Assembly (NCBI GenBank): GCA_035771175.1
Contig: CM069599.1
Coordinates: forward strand, 37,449,707-37,513,706
From: Paratinospora sagittata
Lineage: Eukaryota > Streptophyta > Magnoliopsida > Ranunculales > Menispermaceae
Length of the DNA stretch: 64,000 nt
Direction of reading: 5' to 3'
Part shown: positions 1 to 18,992 of the stretch, piece after piece
How the letters are laid out: each line of letters starts with the position of its first letter
Numbering within the stretch: the stretch's first letter is position 1
Made by a program: the position numbers and the translations under genes
Notes under the pieces: generated by a model
Database searches by the model: none
What the model was told of the DNA's origin: nothing
Seen by the model: only the letters and a program-made list of their open reading frames with translations

Positions 1-521
1 AATAAATAAATAAATAAATAATGCAACAAATCTCTAATTTGTTGGGTTGGTTTGGGGGCAAAACATAACCCAACCCAAATAGTTTGGATTGAAAATTTTG
101 AAACTCAACCCAATCCAATTTGTCCCCCAACCCAAATAGTTCAGTTCGGGTTGGGTTCGGTCGGTAGATGGGGTTGCTAAACATTGCCAAATGTAAGCTA
201 AATATACTAATTTTTACTCTTCAATAACTGTGTCAGATATGACAATCACATGAGAAATTTCAGATTACCCATAAGAAACAATCTCCACTCTCCAGAAGAT
301 TAAAAGATTTTTAGATTCTTTTTTAATTCAGATGAATACTAATTTACTGGACATTCTCATAAGAATAATACTAATTTAGTGGACAAAGGTAGCCACTACT
401 ACTCATCCATCATTTTAAAACCCACTGGAAACTCATCTCAAATTCTCAACTACTTCTCTATCTAGATTTGCCACTACTGCTCATCCATCACTTTAAAAAG
501 AGATGAAGAGAGGAGAAGAAG

Positions 522-552
<31 letters not shown>

Positions 553-2137
553 CTCTGTTGAATGAGGAACTCGATTCCCACTTGTACTCGGGGCTTTCGA
601 CAGCAGCAGATGAACATACATGATCTTAACATGTATATTTTCACAAAAATACATCCATAACAGAGGAGAAAAGAAAATTCAGAAAAAATGAACTCAAAGT
701 CCAAACCATTGGAGTATAATCAAGCAAATCCTCTCTTATCTCTTTTTGAACCCTAAGAATAGTGAAACGACTGAGAAATACACCAAATTATCACTTAAAA
801 GGATGCAATAAAGCAGTAGAGAAGAGATTAATTTTAAACATACAAAAAAACCTAGAACAGATTCGTGCCAAAGTTCCAACGATACAGCGCGGAAAAGGGG
901 AGAGAGAGATATAGAGCGGAAAACATTATCTCCAAGGCTCGAAGTGATTCCCCCTGTGAAAGATCAGTTGAGATTGTTGAGAAGTTGATGGAGGAAGAAG
1001 ATAACGATTTCCAGCCTTCTAGGGGGTTGCGACTTGCGAATTGCGAATTGCGAAATGGGAAAGTGGGAATAGATATTGAGATTTGCGATTTCTTTCTAGC
1101 CTTGTTGTTGGGTTACTTACTCGGGTAACAATCCAATCTATTTCTTGTGTCATTTAATATTGGACATGGGTGACGTGCGTTTTTGTCTCTTGATAAGAAC
1201 CTCAGTACAGTAAGAGGAAACGGATCTAATCTGGCGAGCACATAAAACCTAGCTAGCTAGCAGCAGCAGCAGCGTTTTCTTACGTTAGCGTTAGCACTAG
1301 AGCAACTGTACTAAAAATTCTTCAATCACTTGCAGAATTACATGAGCACAAGCATTAGCATATGTTATCACTGCAATGGAAGACATACCTGATGATATTT
1401 GCAGTGATTTTATGACAAAAACAGAGCCCTAAGATCCTCCAATACAGTAAGAAGATGAATACGAGAGAAATCTGAATAAGAAGATGAATCGGAGAAGATA
1501 AAAAATTAAGGTTTAAGTTGGGGGAAAAATGTAGGTGAGTTTGATAGAAAAAGAATCTGGGTGTAAAGGGAAAACCAGTAAATAAAATGAACGTAGGTGC
1601 TAAGAGCACCACCCATTTTGCACATTTGACTGCTACTTCCTAGTTGAGATTAAATTAAAATAAAAGATTCGGATGCTCAAACAAGATATTCAACCTGCAA
1701 CGTGTAAAGTAATTTGAGGTCCGGATGCCAACGCCTGATTTTCAATAAATCAAATAAAAAATAAATACAGATAGATAGATAAAGAAAAAATTAAAAAAAA
1801 TATTTGCAAAAGGCCTCTGGTCTCTACTGGGGTGACATGGACATGGGCTATAACAGGTTGTCATACTGAATCAGGAATTTTTTTTTATTAATTATTTTTT
1901 TTTCAGAATGTTCAACAACTATTCAAAGCTTATATACAATAATATGATGAAGTGGTTAAAATTCGTACTTATAATTCATAAGAAACGTGAGTCCGAGTCT
2001 CATTGTCATGTCACGCATTCAAAATATATCAATTTTCTCTTCTCATTGAAGCTTGTTCCTAAAAGTTATTCGGTGTACATAAGCTGATTCAAATATCTCA
2101 AGTTATAAAAAACAAATGTAGGGAAAAAACAAAAAAT

Positions 2138-2179
2138 CATGTGAGGTTGCCTACAAATATGTGCAGGCAACCTCACATG
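2138..2179. repeat. Perfect 15-bp inverted repeat with 12-nt loop
   Basis: The arm CATGTGAGGTTGCCT at 2138-2152 is matched exactly in reverse complement at 2165-2179, separated by 12 nt. Outside the arms, A/T-rich bases continue the pairing after a 2-nt offset. It could be a deletion product of a MITE or a small transcribed hairpin. No gene is adjacent. Confidence 0.8.
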
Positions 2180-2737
2180 AGATTTTAGACTTTCATTTTA
2201 GAAAAATAATAAATGACAACAATTGTTTTCGTATTTCCCTCACATATATATGAGTCATATTCAAAAGCAGTTTTTCAATTTATCATAAATAAATCAACCA
2301 AATCTTACAAAGTAGAAAAATATAATTTCTGAATTTTTCTATATAAAAATATAACAAAGAAGGTAAGTTTAGTTATACTTGCAAGTCTATATAATAATTC
2401 CTAAATCGCATTTTCTTTATCTCATTAACCTCCTTTTCTCCTGCTCTATGTTCATTTAAAGGACTATGCATCAGAATAATTTCTTGTGTTATCTCACTTT
2501 GAAGTAAGAGTCATACAAGTCCAACCAGGGTGGTGAAGATTTTTGTTCTTTGAAAGGGTCGAAATCCAAATTTCTTCAAATCTAGTTTGGTAAGCGTTTT
2601 TTTTTTTTTTTTTTTCAATTGAATGATTATAATTTTGTTATCCACAAAAGTTTGTTCTCTCAAGGTCTTATATCTCCTAATTAAATTTAATGAAACCCAT
2701 TGTTTTTTTATGTGAAAATTTTCTAAATTACTAACAG

Positions 2738-2810
2738 GCGGTAGCTCAGTTAATTAAAAAATAAAGTATAAGTGGAGTTAATGTCTCGAGTCTCGAGTTC
2801 GAACTTAAGC
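2738..2810 (+). repeat. tRNA-like SINE head (A-box and B-box)
   Basis: GGCGGTAGCTCAGTTAATTA resembles a tRNA 5' half with an A-box, and GAGTTCGAAC about 50 nt downstream matches a B-box. The anticodon region and acceptor pairing of a real tRNA are missing, so this is read as the 5' part of a degenerate tRNA-derived SINE and not a tRNA gene. The 3' boundary is not defined. Confidence 0.45.
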
Positions 2811-4412
2811 TTATCCTTATTTATTCATTTTTGTTGGAAGGACTAGCTCAAACACTTCTGTCATACTCGAGTTTAAAAGAATTAATCTTACCAAAAAAGA
2901 AAAATGACATTTTTCATATGCTAAAAACACAGTAACCAAAAAAAAAAAAAAAGAGTTTATTGAAGATTTTATACTTTTTTTTTTCTCAACAATAAAAATG
3001 GTAATTCAGCAAATAATTTCTAAAACCCTAATCACCACCACCTTCACTAAAAGTTAAATGGGAAGAGAATAGAGGTGGGAATCATAAAAAAAAAAAAGGT
3101 AGGAAATCTTGTCCTCCTTTATAATATATAACTAGAAAAATTCATTTCTAGCTTTCCTCCCTCTTTAGACTTGTTTATTGTGAGAGGGATTGAATGAAAG
3201 AAAACATAGATAAGTAATTAGAAAGTTTGTGTTTCTTTCTATTGGAATCACAAAAAAGAATGATGAGATAATATTCCTCCAATTTAATAACAAAAGGATA
3301 CGCATATGATTCGATCCCGGACACAAAATTATAGAACTTCTAGATGCTAATTAGATGCATTTTTCATTTTCTTCTTTCTTCTTTTTTTTTTTCTAAAAAA
3401 AGCTCTAACCTTACTTTCAAAATCGAATCTGTTGAACATTTCAAGATTATATTTAAAAGTCATACACGATATATGGTAATAATATACACTGTTCAAACAA
3501 AGGCAAGTGAAAATCTTTGATGTTGAAGAAGTCAAGTTGTTATTAAAAACCAAAACCAATTCAAATAAATAATTTTTGTTGGTTTTGGCTTATATGTAGT
3601 TTTTTTTTTTTTTTTTAGTTTACCACGAGGTATCCTTACACCTTTTTGGGTACGAGACTAGTTCTCGTTCGAGACAGAAACAGAATGGTAAACATTTTTT
3701 AACAAGAACACCTTCAAGAATCAAATCCTAAAATTTTTATACGAAAACGACCTTAAGACTCAACCTGCTTCCACATATGTTTTTAGATTAGTTATATTAG
3801 ATTCTAGTAAACTAATTTAAAATGTAACTTGTACTTACCAAATTTAGATAATTCTATTGAAATAAGGATGTTGTACTAAGATGTGGAAATCTTGTTGATC
3901 ATAGTTTTGAGCCTTGTGATTTGATCTATTATATAAATGAGGTTTTTCATTGTTTCGTCATTAATCTAAACTCGTGAGTGAGATCAAGAATAAGGTAAAG
4001 CATATGCTAACAGAAGTCTAACGTAACTTTAAAATTTCATGAAAGAGATAACAATTTAGAGTTTATCGAGGTTCGAGTTTTAGTTTTATCCCTTTATTAT
4101 CCTTTTCCTTATTTTTTAGTTTATTTGCCAAAGTTTCATATTCTTATTACCATATTCAATAGAAGACCTCTTAAGGTTTTTAATTCATGTAAAGTACTTA
4201 TTAATTGACAATGAATTATTTTGTTACTGCTCATAAATTTTTTTCCCTTTAAAATTATAAAATTGAATTTTAATGCATTACTTAATGGTTAAGGCACACG
4301 CGCGCAAATCACATCGGTGGTCAGCGTTGACCCATCACCTTGACGGTCAGCAAAATCACTTTGATTTGATCTACGAAATATATATAAAAAATAAAAAAAA
4401 ATATCTTTTCTT

Positions 4413-4589
4413 TTAAATTCTAAACAAGGAAAAGAAGAGGTGAAAAATAAAAAAGAAATGAAAAAGAGAGAGAGGAGAGAAAATTAGAAATGAGAGAGAG
4501 GCCAGAAATCGAGAGCTCTGTTGGACACTTCTCTTGCAACCAAAGCGAGAGGAGGGAGACAGCCAAACGCAGGCTCTTGACGAACAAGG
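4413..4589 (+). other. Probable 5' UTR exon of PECT1
   Basis: A GA-rich leader ends in GACGAACAAG followed by GTAAAG, a good splice donor at about 4590. The next acceptor is CAG at 5350-5352, just 19 nt upstream of the PECT1 start codon. A spliced leader of this kind is common in plants. The transcription start cannot be seen. Upstream (4320-4365) are TTGAC/GTCAA-type motifs like W-boxes, which is suggestive only. Confidence 0.5.
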
Positions 4590-5296
4590 TAAAGAAGAAG
4601 ATCTGATTTCTCTCTCATTTCCACTTTTCAACACATTTCAATCTCGAAACCGATAATTTCTAAGCTAAATCTCTGTTAATCAAAATCATTATATATATAC
4701 ATTTTTTTTTTCGAAATTTCATATTTTTTAATGAGTTTTTTCACACGCAAGCGTTGCCGTTGCAGAGTTGTTATTCTTTCTTTGTTTTGTTCGGTTTAGC
4801 TTTCTGAATTTCAGGTCGGTTTCCGTGTCTGTTTTAAGATCTAGAGTTTACGAAATAAAAACTTTCTCGTTCTTCTTGTATATTTTTAGTTTTATGATTT
4901 TGGTTTTTGCATTCTGTTGTCGGCGTATATTCGTTTATAGATTTGAGGGTTCAAAAAGGTGTGAAATGAGAAATCCGTTTACTTTTTTGTGCAAATTTGG
5001 CTTTTTTGTTTTGTTATCTTGCTTGATTGGTCGATTTTCGACAGAAAGTTGGAATTTTTGGGATAAATTCAGAGGTGGTAGCATGCATTCTTCATGAAAA
5101 ATTTAGATATATTTATATTTTAATTCTGAAAATGAAAAACATAATTTTTGCATATGTATTCGCTTTTTGAGATGTTTATGCCTTATGGGTTTTTTTTTTG
5201 AAGCTTGGATATGGTGATCCAAACAGGCTAGTTAGCTTTTTCTAATTGTTCTCTTCTCTTGTGAATCTCAATTATGGTGTGTATAACTTGTTTTAG

Positions 5297-12437
<7,141 letters not shown>

Positions 12438-13626
12438 CACCCTGAACCAACTGAAGCATCCCTTGTACAAGGAGGATGGAATTCGCCACCATTTCCATTA
12501 CGCCTGATCTTGAGGGCACCTTGTTGTTGTTGAAGAGATTTAAAAAAAAAAAAAAAAACAAAGGGAGTCTCTGTATTATCCTTTTTTTTTTTTTGAGTCT
12601 TTAGAAGAAGATAAACATAACCTTTGGAGTTTTTGTGAAAGCCAAGAGTCTTCCCAGACCTACTAAAATGCCTCTGCCTTAGTTTAGCACAGTTCTGTTT
12701 CACATAATAGAATAGTAGTCCCGAAGGAAACCAAGCTAACTTTGTTGTTTGTGGTGGTAGCTGCAATCATTTTCATAATATGCTAAAAGGTGAGGGGATT
12801 GTGACCCCCAAATATATTGGTTTTTCCATTTTCTCCGAATTAAAGTCTCTTTGTTTTGATTCTTTTTTTCATCTTTTTTCTTTTGTCAACACAACCAGAT
12901 GTTCTTAGATGTATTTTTATTATTTATATTTGACATATATTGTAACAATTGATATATGTAGTTGAAATTATGAAGACATGATGATTCTGTAACTGTTTGT
13001 ATAAAGATTAGAATGGAGGCACTGTAGTTGAGGAGCTTTTTATATAAATAGTGACTTGCTATTTGCAAAGATATGGAAAACTTCATTGGAGTCTCTTGTC
13101 ACCATTTTGGTTATAGATAATAAAAGCCAAATTATTTGTTTGAAATGAGTAAATAGCAAACTTTCATGATTCTCATAATAAAAGATGGATCTGCAACACC
13201 CCTTTCCAGAAAAAATTCACACTTAGCATACAACAAATGCACCACAACTCAATAAGTTACCTTATGTATGCGACTGTAAAAGAAAAACTAAAAATGCTCA
13301 GAACTTCGAAAATGATGTGTTTTCAAAAACGAATATGACAGAAACTGATAGCAAAAACCAATCAGAGAACTTAAGTTGATACAACTAGAGCTTTGTACAA
13401 TATATTTCCTAGGAGCCCATATGCAATTTGATACAACTTAAAGTTGAGCTCACCATAGCCTAAAAACCAAAAACAACCATTGCCCTGCTTTATTTCCTAT
13501 ATCCCCAAACATTCCTCAAAAAACCTCTCTATCTTGCTCTCCCTCTCTTCCCAACTCTCAAACAAAGTAATGCCAGGATTGAGAAAAGAAAATAACAGAA
13601 AGAGACAACTTGTAGGAATACAAATA
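12438..13626. other. Convergent 3' UTRs of PECT1 and the minus-strand gene
   Basis: No coding sequence is supported. The first part is the PECT1 3' UTR; AATAAA-like signals occur near 13117 (plus). The distal part would hold the 3' UTR of the minus-strand gene ending at 13627. Exact polyadenylation sites cannot be read. Confidence 0.5.
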
Positions 13627-14586
13627 TCACCAATACCACATTATGGGAGTGGATGTGTTTTGAGGAAGCTGTGGTGTCATACAGTGAGGTTGCTGCCGCT
13701 TCTGTAAAGCATCACCTTCGACTAAGCCGGAAGGCTGCTGCCTGCTAGTGTTATCCATCTCAATATCCATTGTTTCATCCACCAACTCTTCTGCCTCCAT
13801 TGGCTCTGCAACCTCCGTGGCTGACCCGTCAACAAAAACAGAAGCAGTTGGAAGCTGATGGCCTCTCCAGGGAACAACGGCTAATCTGTCATTCGCATGG
13901 AAACTTTCTTTTGTAGATTCAGCTCTATCCTCTGTTTTAGGGAACTCCATTTCCAGGCTTATATAACACAAGAGCCCTCTCTTCGTTTACAGGAGGAGCT
14001 GCAGGCACTTCCTCCACCAATATTGGAGCCGACAATTGCTGCTCTTCTTGCAACGTTTGTCCTAATCCCACAGGAATTCCATTTCCAGGTTCCTCTTCTT
14101 CCATGATTGGTGGAAGTTCCGCATCCTTAAAATCCCAACAAAGAAAATTAAAATAAATAAATAATCCAACTTCTATAACTCAACTCAACTAAGCTCTTTT
14201 CTCAACGACATTGGATCGGCTACATAATAAATCTGTTACCTTCACTCCACTCTACTTTATTAAAGGTTAAGTCATAATTTAAATTGCAAAAAATTAAAAA
14301 AAAATTTAATTATCTTTGTTATTGTTATTTTAACTTTGACAGCTGCGTTAGGTAACTAACAGTTAGCAAGAATAAAAAATCGTCAAATCAAATCAATTAT
14401 GACATGAATCTTAATCATCAAATAATTTAACTTCTCAACAACTAAATTAAAAAAAAAAAAAAAAAAAAACATACATACCAGTCTCCTGCTCTTCCTAGCG
14501 GGAGAAGACAGATAGAAATCAGAGAAATCGTCGAATACTTCTTCAAAATCCTTCCGTTTCATCCTCAGAGACTGGTATCCGGCCAT
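13627..14586 (-). pseudogene. Plant protein of unknown function, apparent frameshift
   Basis: Exon 1 (14586-14479) encodes 36 residues starting MAGYQSLRMKRKDFEEVFDD and ends at a GTATGT donor in phase 0. Exon 2 starts at 14125 after TTTTAAG and reads acidic, proline-rich sequence (IMEEEEPGNG, APPVNEERALVLY) until TAA at 13939-13937, giving only 98 residues. Downstream, another frame is open from about 13971 to 13627 and looks equally real: it has LAVVPW, EPMEAEEL and the ending QLPQNTSTPIMWYW. Joining the two needs a 1-base shift within roughly 13940-13970; no intron that short is credible. From memory, the two ends together resemble one small plant-conserved nuclear-type protein, but I cannot name it with certainty. 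Either this allele is broken or there is a sequence error. Confidence 0.6.
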
Positions 14587-15639
14587 TCTTCAAACTCAAT
14601 GAACAATCCGAACGGAACAGTGAGCTTCACCAAAACCCTAAACCGAAACCGATCAGATTTCCATTCTTCTTAAAATCCAGAAATTCAAAAATAAAATTAA
14701 AAAACAGATCGGAACAACTCGCGTATACGAGAAAGATTTCAATTATCAAAAAATAAGCGTGCGAGATTTGGAAACAAAAAATCGACGAAACAACCGATCA
14801 AACCCTTCTCCTAGCTCTTAATAGGTTAGGGTTTCTTCTTCTAACCTTATTTTTTTATTCTCGGACGTTCGAATTCGTCGCTCTGCTAGCGTTTCTTACA
14901 GACTTACTTGTTTATTATTAGCTTTTTCTGGATTTGGATTCTGAAGCGGTTTGTTTTTTTAAAGAAGAGGGTTTGTTCTTACTTCTTACGGAAGAGAAGC
15001 ACGCGGAATGTTCGTCTTTACTCTCGATTTCTCCAGAAGAAACAAGCACTTATAATAACTCCCGCGCTATTTCGGAATTTCACCGTAAAATATGGGTACT
15101 GAATTTACGTAAACACCCTTTGTTTTAGTGTCACGGAGACTTCGCATTCGCAATGGTGGAGAAACTAGGGTGTAATAGGAAAGCTTGGAAATTGCTGGGA
15201 TATTTGTGTCAATGGCGTCTTCACTTCGTAGTACTAATTGGGGGAAAAAAATTAAAAAAAGATATAATGAAAAGTTACACTTATAAGTTAAATTTTATGA
15301 GTACATTGGAAGCTAACGCCAATTATTTAATAACGTTCAACATTGTTAGATGTACGCACGCATATCTAATGATGTTAGACGTCTTCATTAGGTGATGTAC
15401 GTTAACACTTAATGTACATCCAACATCACTCGTCTTTTAAATTATTCAAATTGAAGTCTCTATATAAAAAGGGTTTATAGTCATTTAAAAGTTATGAATT
15501 ACTTAATTGATAGGTCAACCGTTAATTATATCATCTAATTAACAGTTTTGTCATTGATAAATTAAGTTGATTTCTAAGTCGACCAATAAGTCAATTAATT
15601 GCCAATTTATTATTTATTTGAGGGAAAAGTATACTAATT
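14587..15639. other. Promoter of the 13.6-14.6 kb gene and spacer
   Basis: Immediately upstream (minus sense) of the 14586 start is a likely 5' UTR and promoter. The rest, up to the GT64 stop, holds short meaningless open frames. Around 15340-15430 there are imperfect repeats of GATGTTAGACGT/GATGTACG-like words. I see no gene. Confidence 0.5.
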
Positions 15640-16677
15640 TCAAACAGAAATTTGCTGATCACAAAACACTAACTTCCCGCCTTTCTCACACAGTCCTTGC
15701 TCTCCAACAGAACTAACCATCTTCCCATAACTATACCTCAGTGGCATTTTCCTCAACACTCTGTGAAATTCCCTTATACAATCGCCTCTCCTCTTTCTGT
15801 GCTCTCCTTTTCTCCTACTACTCAGCCCCGCTTCTCTCACTGCCTTCTTTATCACATCTCCTTCTTCTACTTTTTCTGACCCGCTTCTAATAATCTCTGC
15901 TTCTTCGTTCCTGGCGTCTCCATGATCTCGCAATCTCTTCGATTCCACCAAAACAGGTCCAGAATCGGACTCATTCGCCACAACGAAGTTCATCAGAATG
16001 TCCTCGCAGTTCATCATCTCGTCCACCAGATCTCTCATCTCCTTCATTTTCGCGCCATCGTCGCAGCTATACTTGTACAGGTAATCGATCTTCAGTATCA
16101 TGAATTTCGTCAAAATTATTGAATATTTGTCTGGATGAACCGTGTAGATCCACGTTTTCTTGGATAGATCGAGGTCGTGCGATCTCGCAAAGAAGCCGAT
16201 TAGGCGGTTCTGATGAGATCCCCAAATCTTGAACGCGAACTCGACCGATTCCGGATCTACTTCGACGTCGTCGTCGCAGATCGCGACCCCGCGAGTTGTG
16301 ATCAGCGATCGGGGGAGGAATCGGGAGTTGAGGCTGTTAGTTGGTTGGCGGAGGATCGAGATCGGCGCGACTGTGTAGTAGGAAGTGAGGTTCATGGATA
16401 GTTCGGTTAGGGTTTGGCGAGGAGTTGTGGGGTTTCCCCAGAGGATGAGCACCGCGGCGACTGTGGGGAGTGAGGAGTATGAAGCGGCGATTGAGCTGAG
16501 GAGGTGGATCCGGGATTCTGAGTAGCCGTTGATTAGGACGGTGATTTGATCGGATCTGAGGAAGCGTGGATCCCGTAGGTTTTTGCGGTCGCATGGATCT
16601 GAGGTGAGTGGTCGGAGACACGTAATCTGCCGGAGAGAGATCATTAGGAAGAAGAAGATTGAAAGTTCTGTTCTCAT
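15640..16677 (-). CDS. GT64-family glycosyltransferase, single exon
   Basis: 345 residues without introns. It matches the plant glycosyltransferase family 64 (exostosin-like C-terminal domain), the group containing Arabidopsis At1g80290 and relatives; other GT64 members glycosylate glycosyl-inositol-phosphorylceramides in the Golgi. Residues ~5-20 are hydrophobic, fitting a signal anchor. The fold core starts at DQITVLINGYSESR (43-56). The metal/nucleotide-sugar DDD motif is at 135-137 (VAICDDDVEVDP). WIYTVHPDKYSIILTKFM (177-193) and NCEDILMN (223-230) are family-typical. The C-terminal part is rich in Arg and Lys and ends GLCEKGGKLVFCD. The start is the first Met of the frame. The precise donor and acceptor sugars cannot be told from sequence. 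Confidence 0.9.
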   Translation of the reverse strand: MRTELSIFFFLMISLRQITCLRPLTSDPCDRKNLRDPRFLRSDQITVLINGYSESRIHLLSSIAASYSSLPTVAAVLILWGNPTTPRQTLTELSMNLTSYYTVAPISILRQPTNSLNSRFLPRSLITTRGVAICDDDVEVDPESVEFAFKIWGSHQNRLIGFFARSHDLDLSKKTWIYTVHPDKYSIILTKFMILKIDYLYKYSCDDGAKMKEMRDLVDEMMNCEDILMNFVVANESDSGPVLVESKRLRDHGDARNEEAEIIRSGSEKVEEGDVIKKAVREAGLSSRRKGEHRKRRGDCIREFHRVLRKMPLRYSYGKMVSSVGEQGLCEKGGKLVFCDQQISV

Positions 16678-17056
16678 TTCTGACGACGGAGAGCGTCAGA
16701 TCCTGGCGACAGAACTGATGAACTGTGTTAGTTTCCGTCACTCTGTTTTCAGCTCCGGTGACGTTACGTTTCCATTTAGCATGCTCGACACAGAGGCGAG
16801 GCTATTGTGCGCCTACGATGAGCAGAAGCTTAACGTACGCACATGGAGTTTGGAGTGGTGGCGTTGTTGTAACGTCGCCACGTAAGACTGATTGCGGGAG
16901 GTCCAATGAAGATGAAGGAATGGATGGGTGGCATTTTCGAAATTTATATAAAAACGAAGCGTAATTATGTTGATGCCAACACATCCATTTCTGAAGTCAG
17001 CAACATTTCTCCTTCACCTCAAATCTCTCTCTATAGGTGCTTGCTGGCGCCAGTAA
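16678..17056. promoter_or_regulatory. Divergent promoter between GT64 and DnaJ-type gene
   Basis: Only 379 bp separate the two start codons on opposite strands, so both promoters and both 5' UTRs must lie here, barring upstream leader exons. The segment is richer in G+C than the flanks; TTTATATAAA-like sequence near 16942-16952 could serve as a TATA element for the plus gene. Confidence 0.6.
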
Positions 17057-18954
17057 ATGGCTATCCGATTGCCGAACGCAAAGCTCAGTTTTCTACAGAA
17101 GATGACACCTTCTTCTGTTATGAAGATTCGCTCTTTAAAGCCTGCGAATTGCGCGTCCTTCCAACAAGCACAACAACAGGTAGAAATTCGTTCTGTAACA
17201 AAGTGGGTTCCTTCAATTTTTGTTCAAATCTCAAGTAATTGAATAACTTTACGTTAGTGACTACCTAATGTGAATGTGCTGCTACTCAACAAATTATAAA
17301 TAGTAAATACCCTTTAGTTAAAGCATTTTCGTAAATGCATAGCATCCTTCTTCTAGCTAGCTTATTACAGGCATAATCTGGGATGGAAAAATAAGCAGTT
17401 ACCGTGTTTGGAAAAGCATTTCTCTTTGGAAAAAGCTACTTTTTGACTGGAGTTATTTTAAGAGCATTTGGAGTGCAAAAAAAGAACATTTCTTATGTGC
17501 TTTGAAAACGGGCTTTTTTTTTTTTTTTTTTGGTTCCATGGAGCCAGGCGCGCAAGCTTACGGCCTGGCAAAGCGGACGCCCATGGCGTCACAGAGGAGC
17601 AGAGGGCTCAATCCCTATTTAATCTTAAGCCTCTTAAACTATGCTTTGTCTTGTTCAGACAAAAAAAAAAAAAAAAACTATGCTTTGTCTTGTAACTTAA
17701 CATCTCAGTCTAGGCCTTTCCTCTCCTTGGAGTCTTTACCCGAGATTTATATCAGTTAGTTGTGTCCTGATTGAGGTTGGAGTCTTTGCAACTATTTACC
17801 TGCTGGAAAATCATGTTTAGTTCATGTTAAGGAAAAATTGGAAACTAGATAGTGGCAGATTTTGCTAGTAATGGACTTTAAGGATCGAAAATTTGATTTT
17901 GACTAAATTTCGATCACTTGAAAATTGAAATTAATTCGAAGAAGTTTAATGCAACATGGAGAATTTTTGTAAAAATTCGCTAAATTAGAGAAGTTTAGAG
18001 AATTTTTGCATATATGCTTAAATATTTAGATTTATTGGAGTATGAGCTAAAAATTAATATAATTATATACTTTTAATATATAAAAATACCAATAAGTGAC
18101 CTAACAAAATCAATTTTGTTAAGTGAGTTGATGAATTTGAAATGGTGGCTTTTGGTCTTAATTCATTTTCTTTGTTTTGATATTTATTTTGTGGTGGCTT
18201 GCTTTTGGACCATATATTTGCTAGTTTGAATTTCACCATACTTAATTTATTAGTTTATTATTTAAATGCATTATTTTTTAATCTTGTTTTATAAGAATTA
18301 ATTAAAAGAAGATGACTTTAGGAGCTCTTTTAATTTATTTTTAAGTTTTTATCTTATTTCAACTTTATTTATTTATTTATTTATTTGCTTCTTTTTTTCT
18401 CTTTTTGGTAAAACATATCCCATAAACTATATAATTTGTTAGCTTGTTAAATTATTTTTTAAAATTTATATTACTATGCTAGTTGATGAAGTTGAAAATA
18501 ATACATAATTATTAGTATTTTTTTATTTTTTATTAATGAAATAACATTTTTTTACTTCTTTATCGAATTTCATTGAATTTTGTCGAATTTTTCCATTTTT
18601 GAATTGAAAAATAGAATTTTTTTTTAATTTTATCAATTTTTTTTGGCTACGTTTTTGCGTTTTTTATTTTACATCCACTTCGCACTTCAGTGGTAAAAAA
18701 AGGAAAAAAAACTCGTAGAAGTTTATTGAATTTCGGAAAATTTTTGAACCGTGATGAACTTATAATATATTATCACAATCATTTAATTGTACCATGATAT
18801 TTATTATCCTACTGGTCATATCCAGAAAGCTTGCTAGCTAAATAAAGGAGCTCCTCTTTCTTCTCTTGACTTGAGACCTAAAAGAAGAGATTGGAGTAGC
18901 ACCCTAGGCAGGGTGGTGGTGGTGGTGGTGATGTTTAAAAAATTCTAATAAAAG

Positions 18955-18992
<38 letters not shown>

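Larger units (their letters stand above)
1..4400. other. Repeat-rich intergenic region upstream of PECT1
   Basis: I see no gene I can support here. The first 20 bases are an (AAAT)n microsatellite, followed by degenerate CCCAACCCAAAT-type repeats to about 170. There are long A or T tracts near 520-547, 2598-2616 and 3599-3616. A tRNA-like SINE piece lies at 2738-2810 and a perfect hairpin at 2138-2179. Short open frames at 865-1128 (plus) and 1355-1612 (minus) have no recognisable domain. The minus strand around 1400-1620 looks like a 5' UTR with a GTATGT donor (ATCAG/GTATGT near 1390-1405), so part of a minus-strand gene running off the left edge is possible but not demonstrable. Confidence 0.5.

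Noticed and set aside
865..1128. Plus-strand open frame of 87 codons
   Set aside because: No domain, the listed start is not an ATG, and repeated GCGAATTGCGAA words; it could equally be leader sequence of a minus-strand gene.
2738..2810. Genuine tRNA gene
   Set aside because: A- and B-box words are present but the arms do not pair into a cloverleaf; it fits a SINE better.
4768..5097. Open frame of 109 codons before PECT1
   Set aside because: Lies in the presumed leader intron; Phe-rich translation of T-rich intron sequence with no domain.
15697..16885. Several plus-strand open frames opposite GT64
   Set aside because: Antisense shadows of a GC-richer coding exon; the minus frame has the DDD motif and conserved family blocks.
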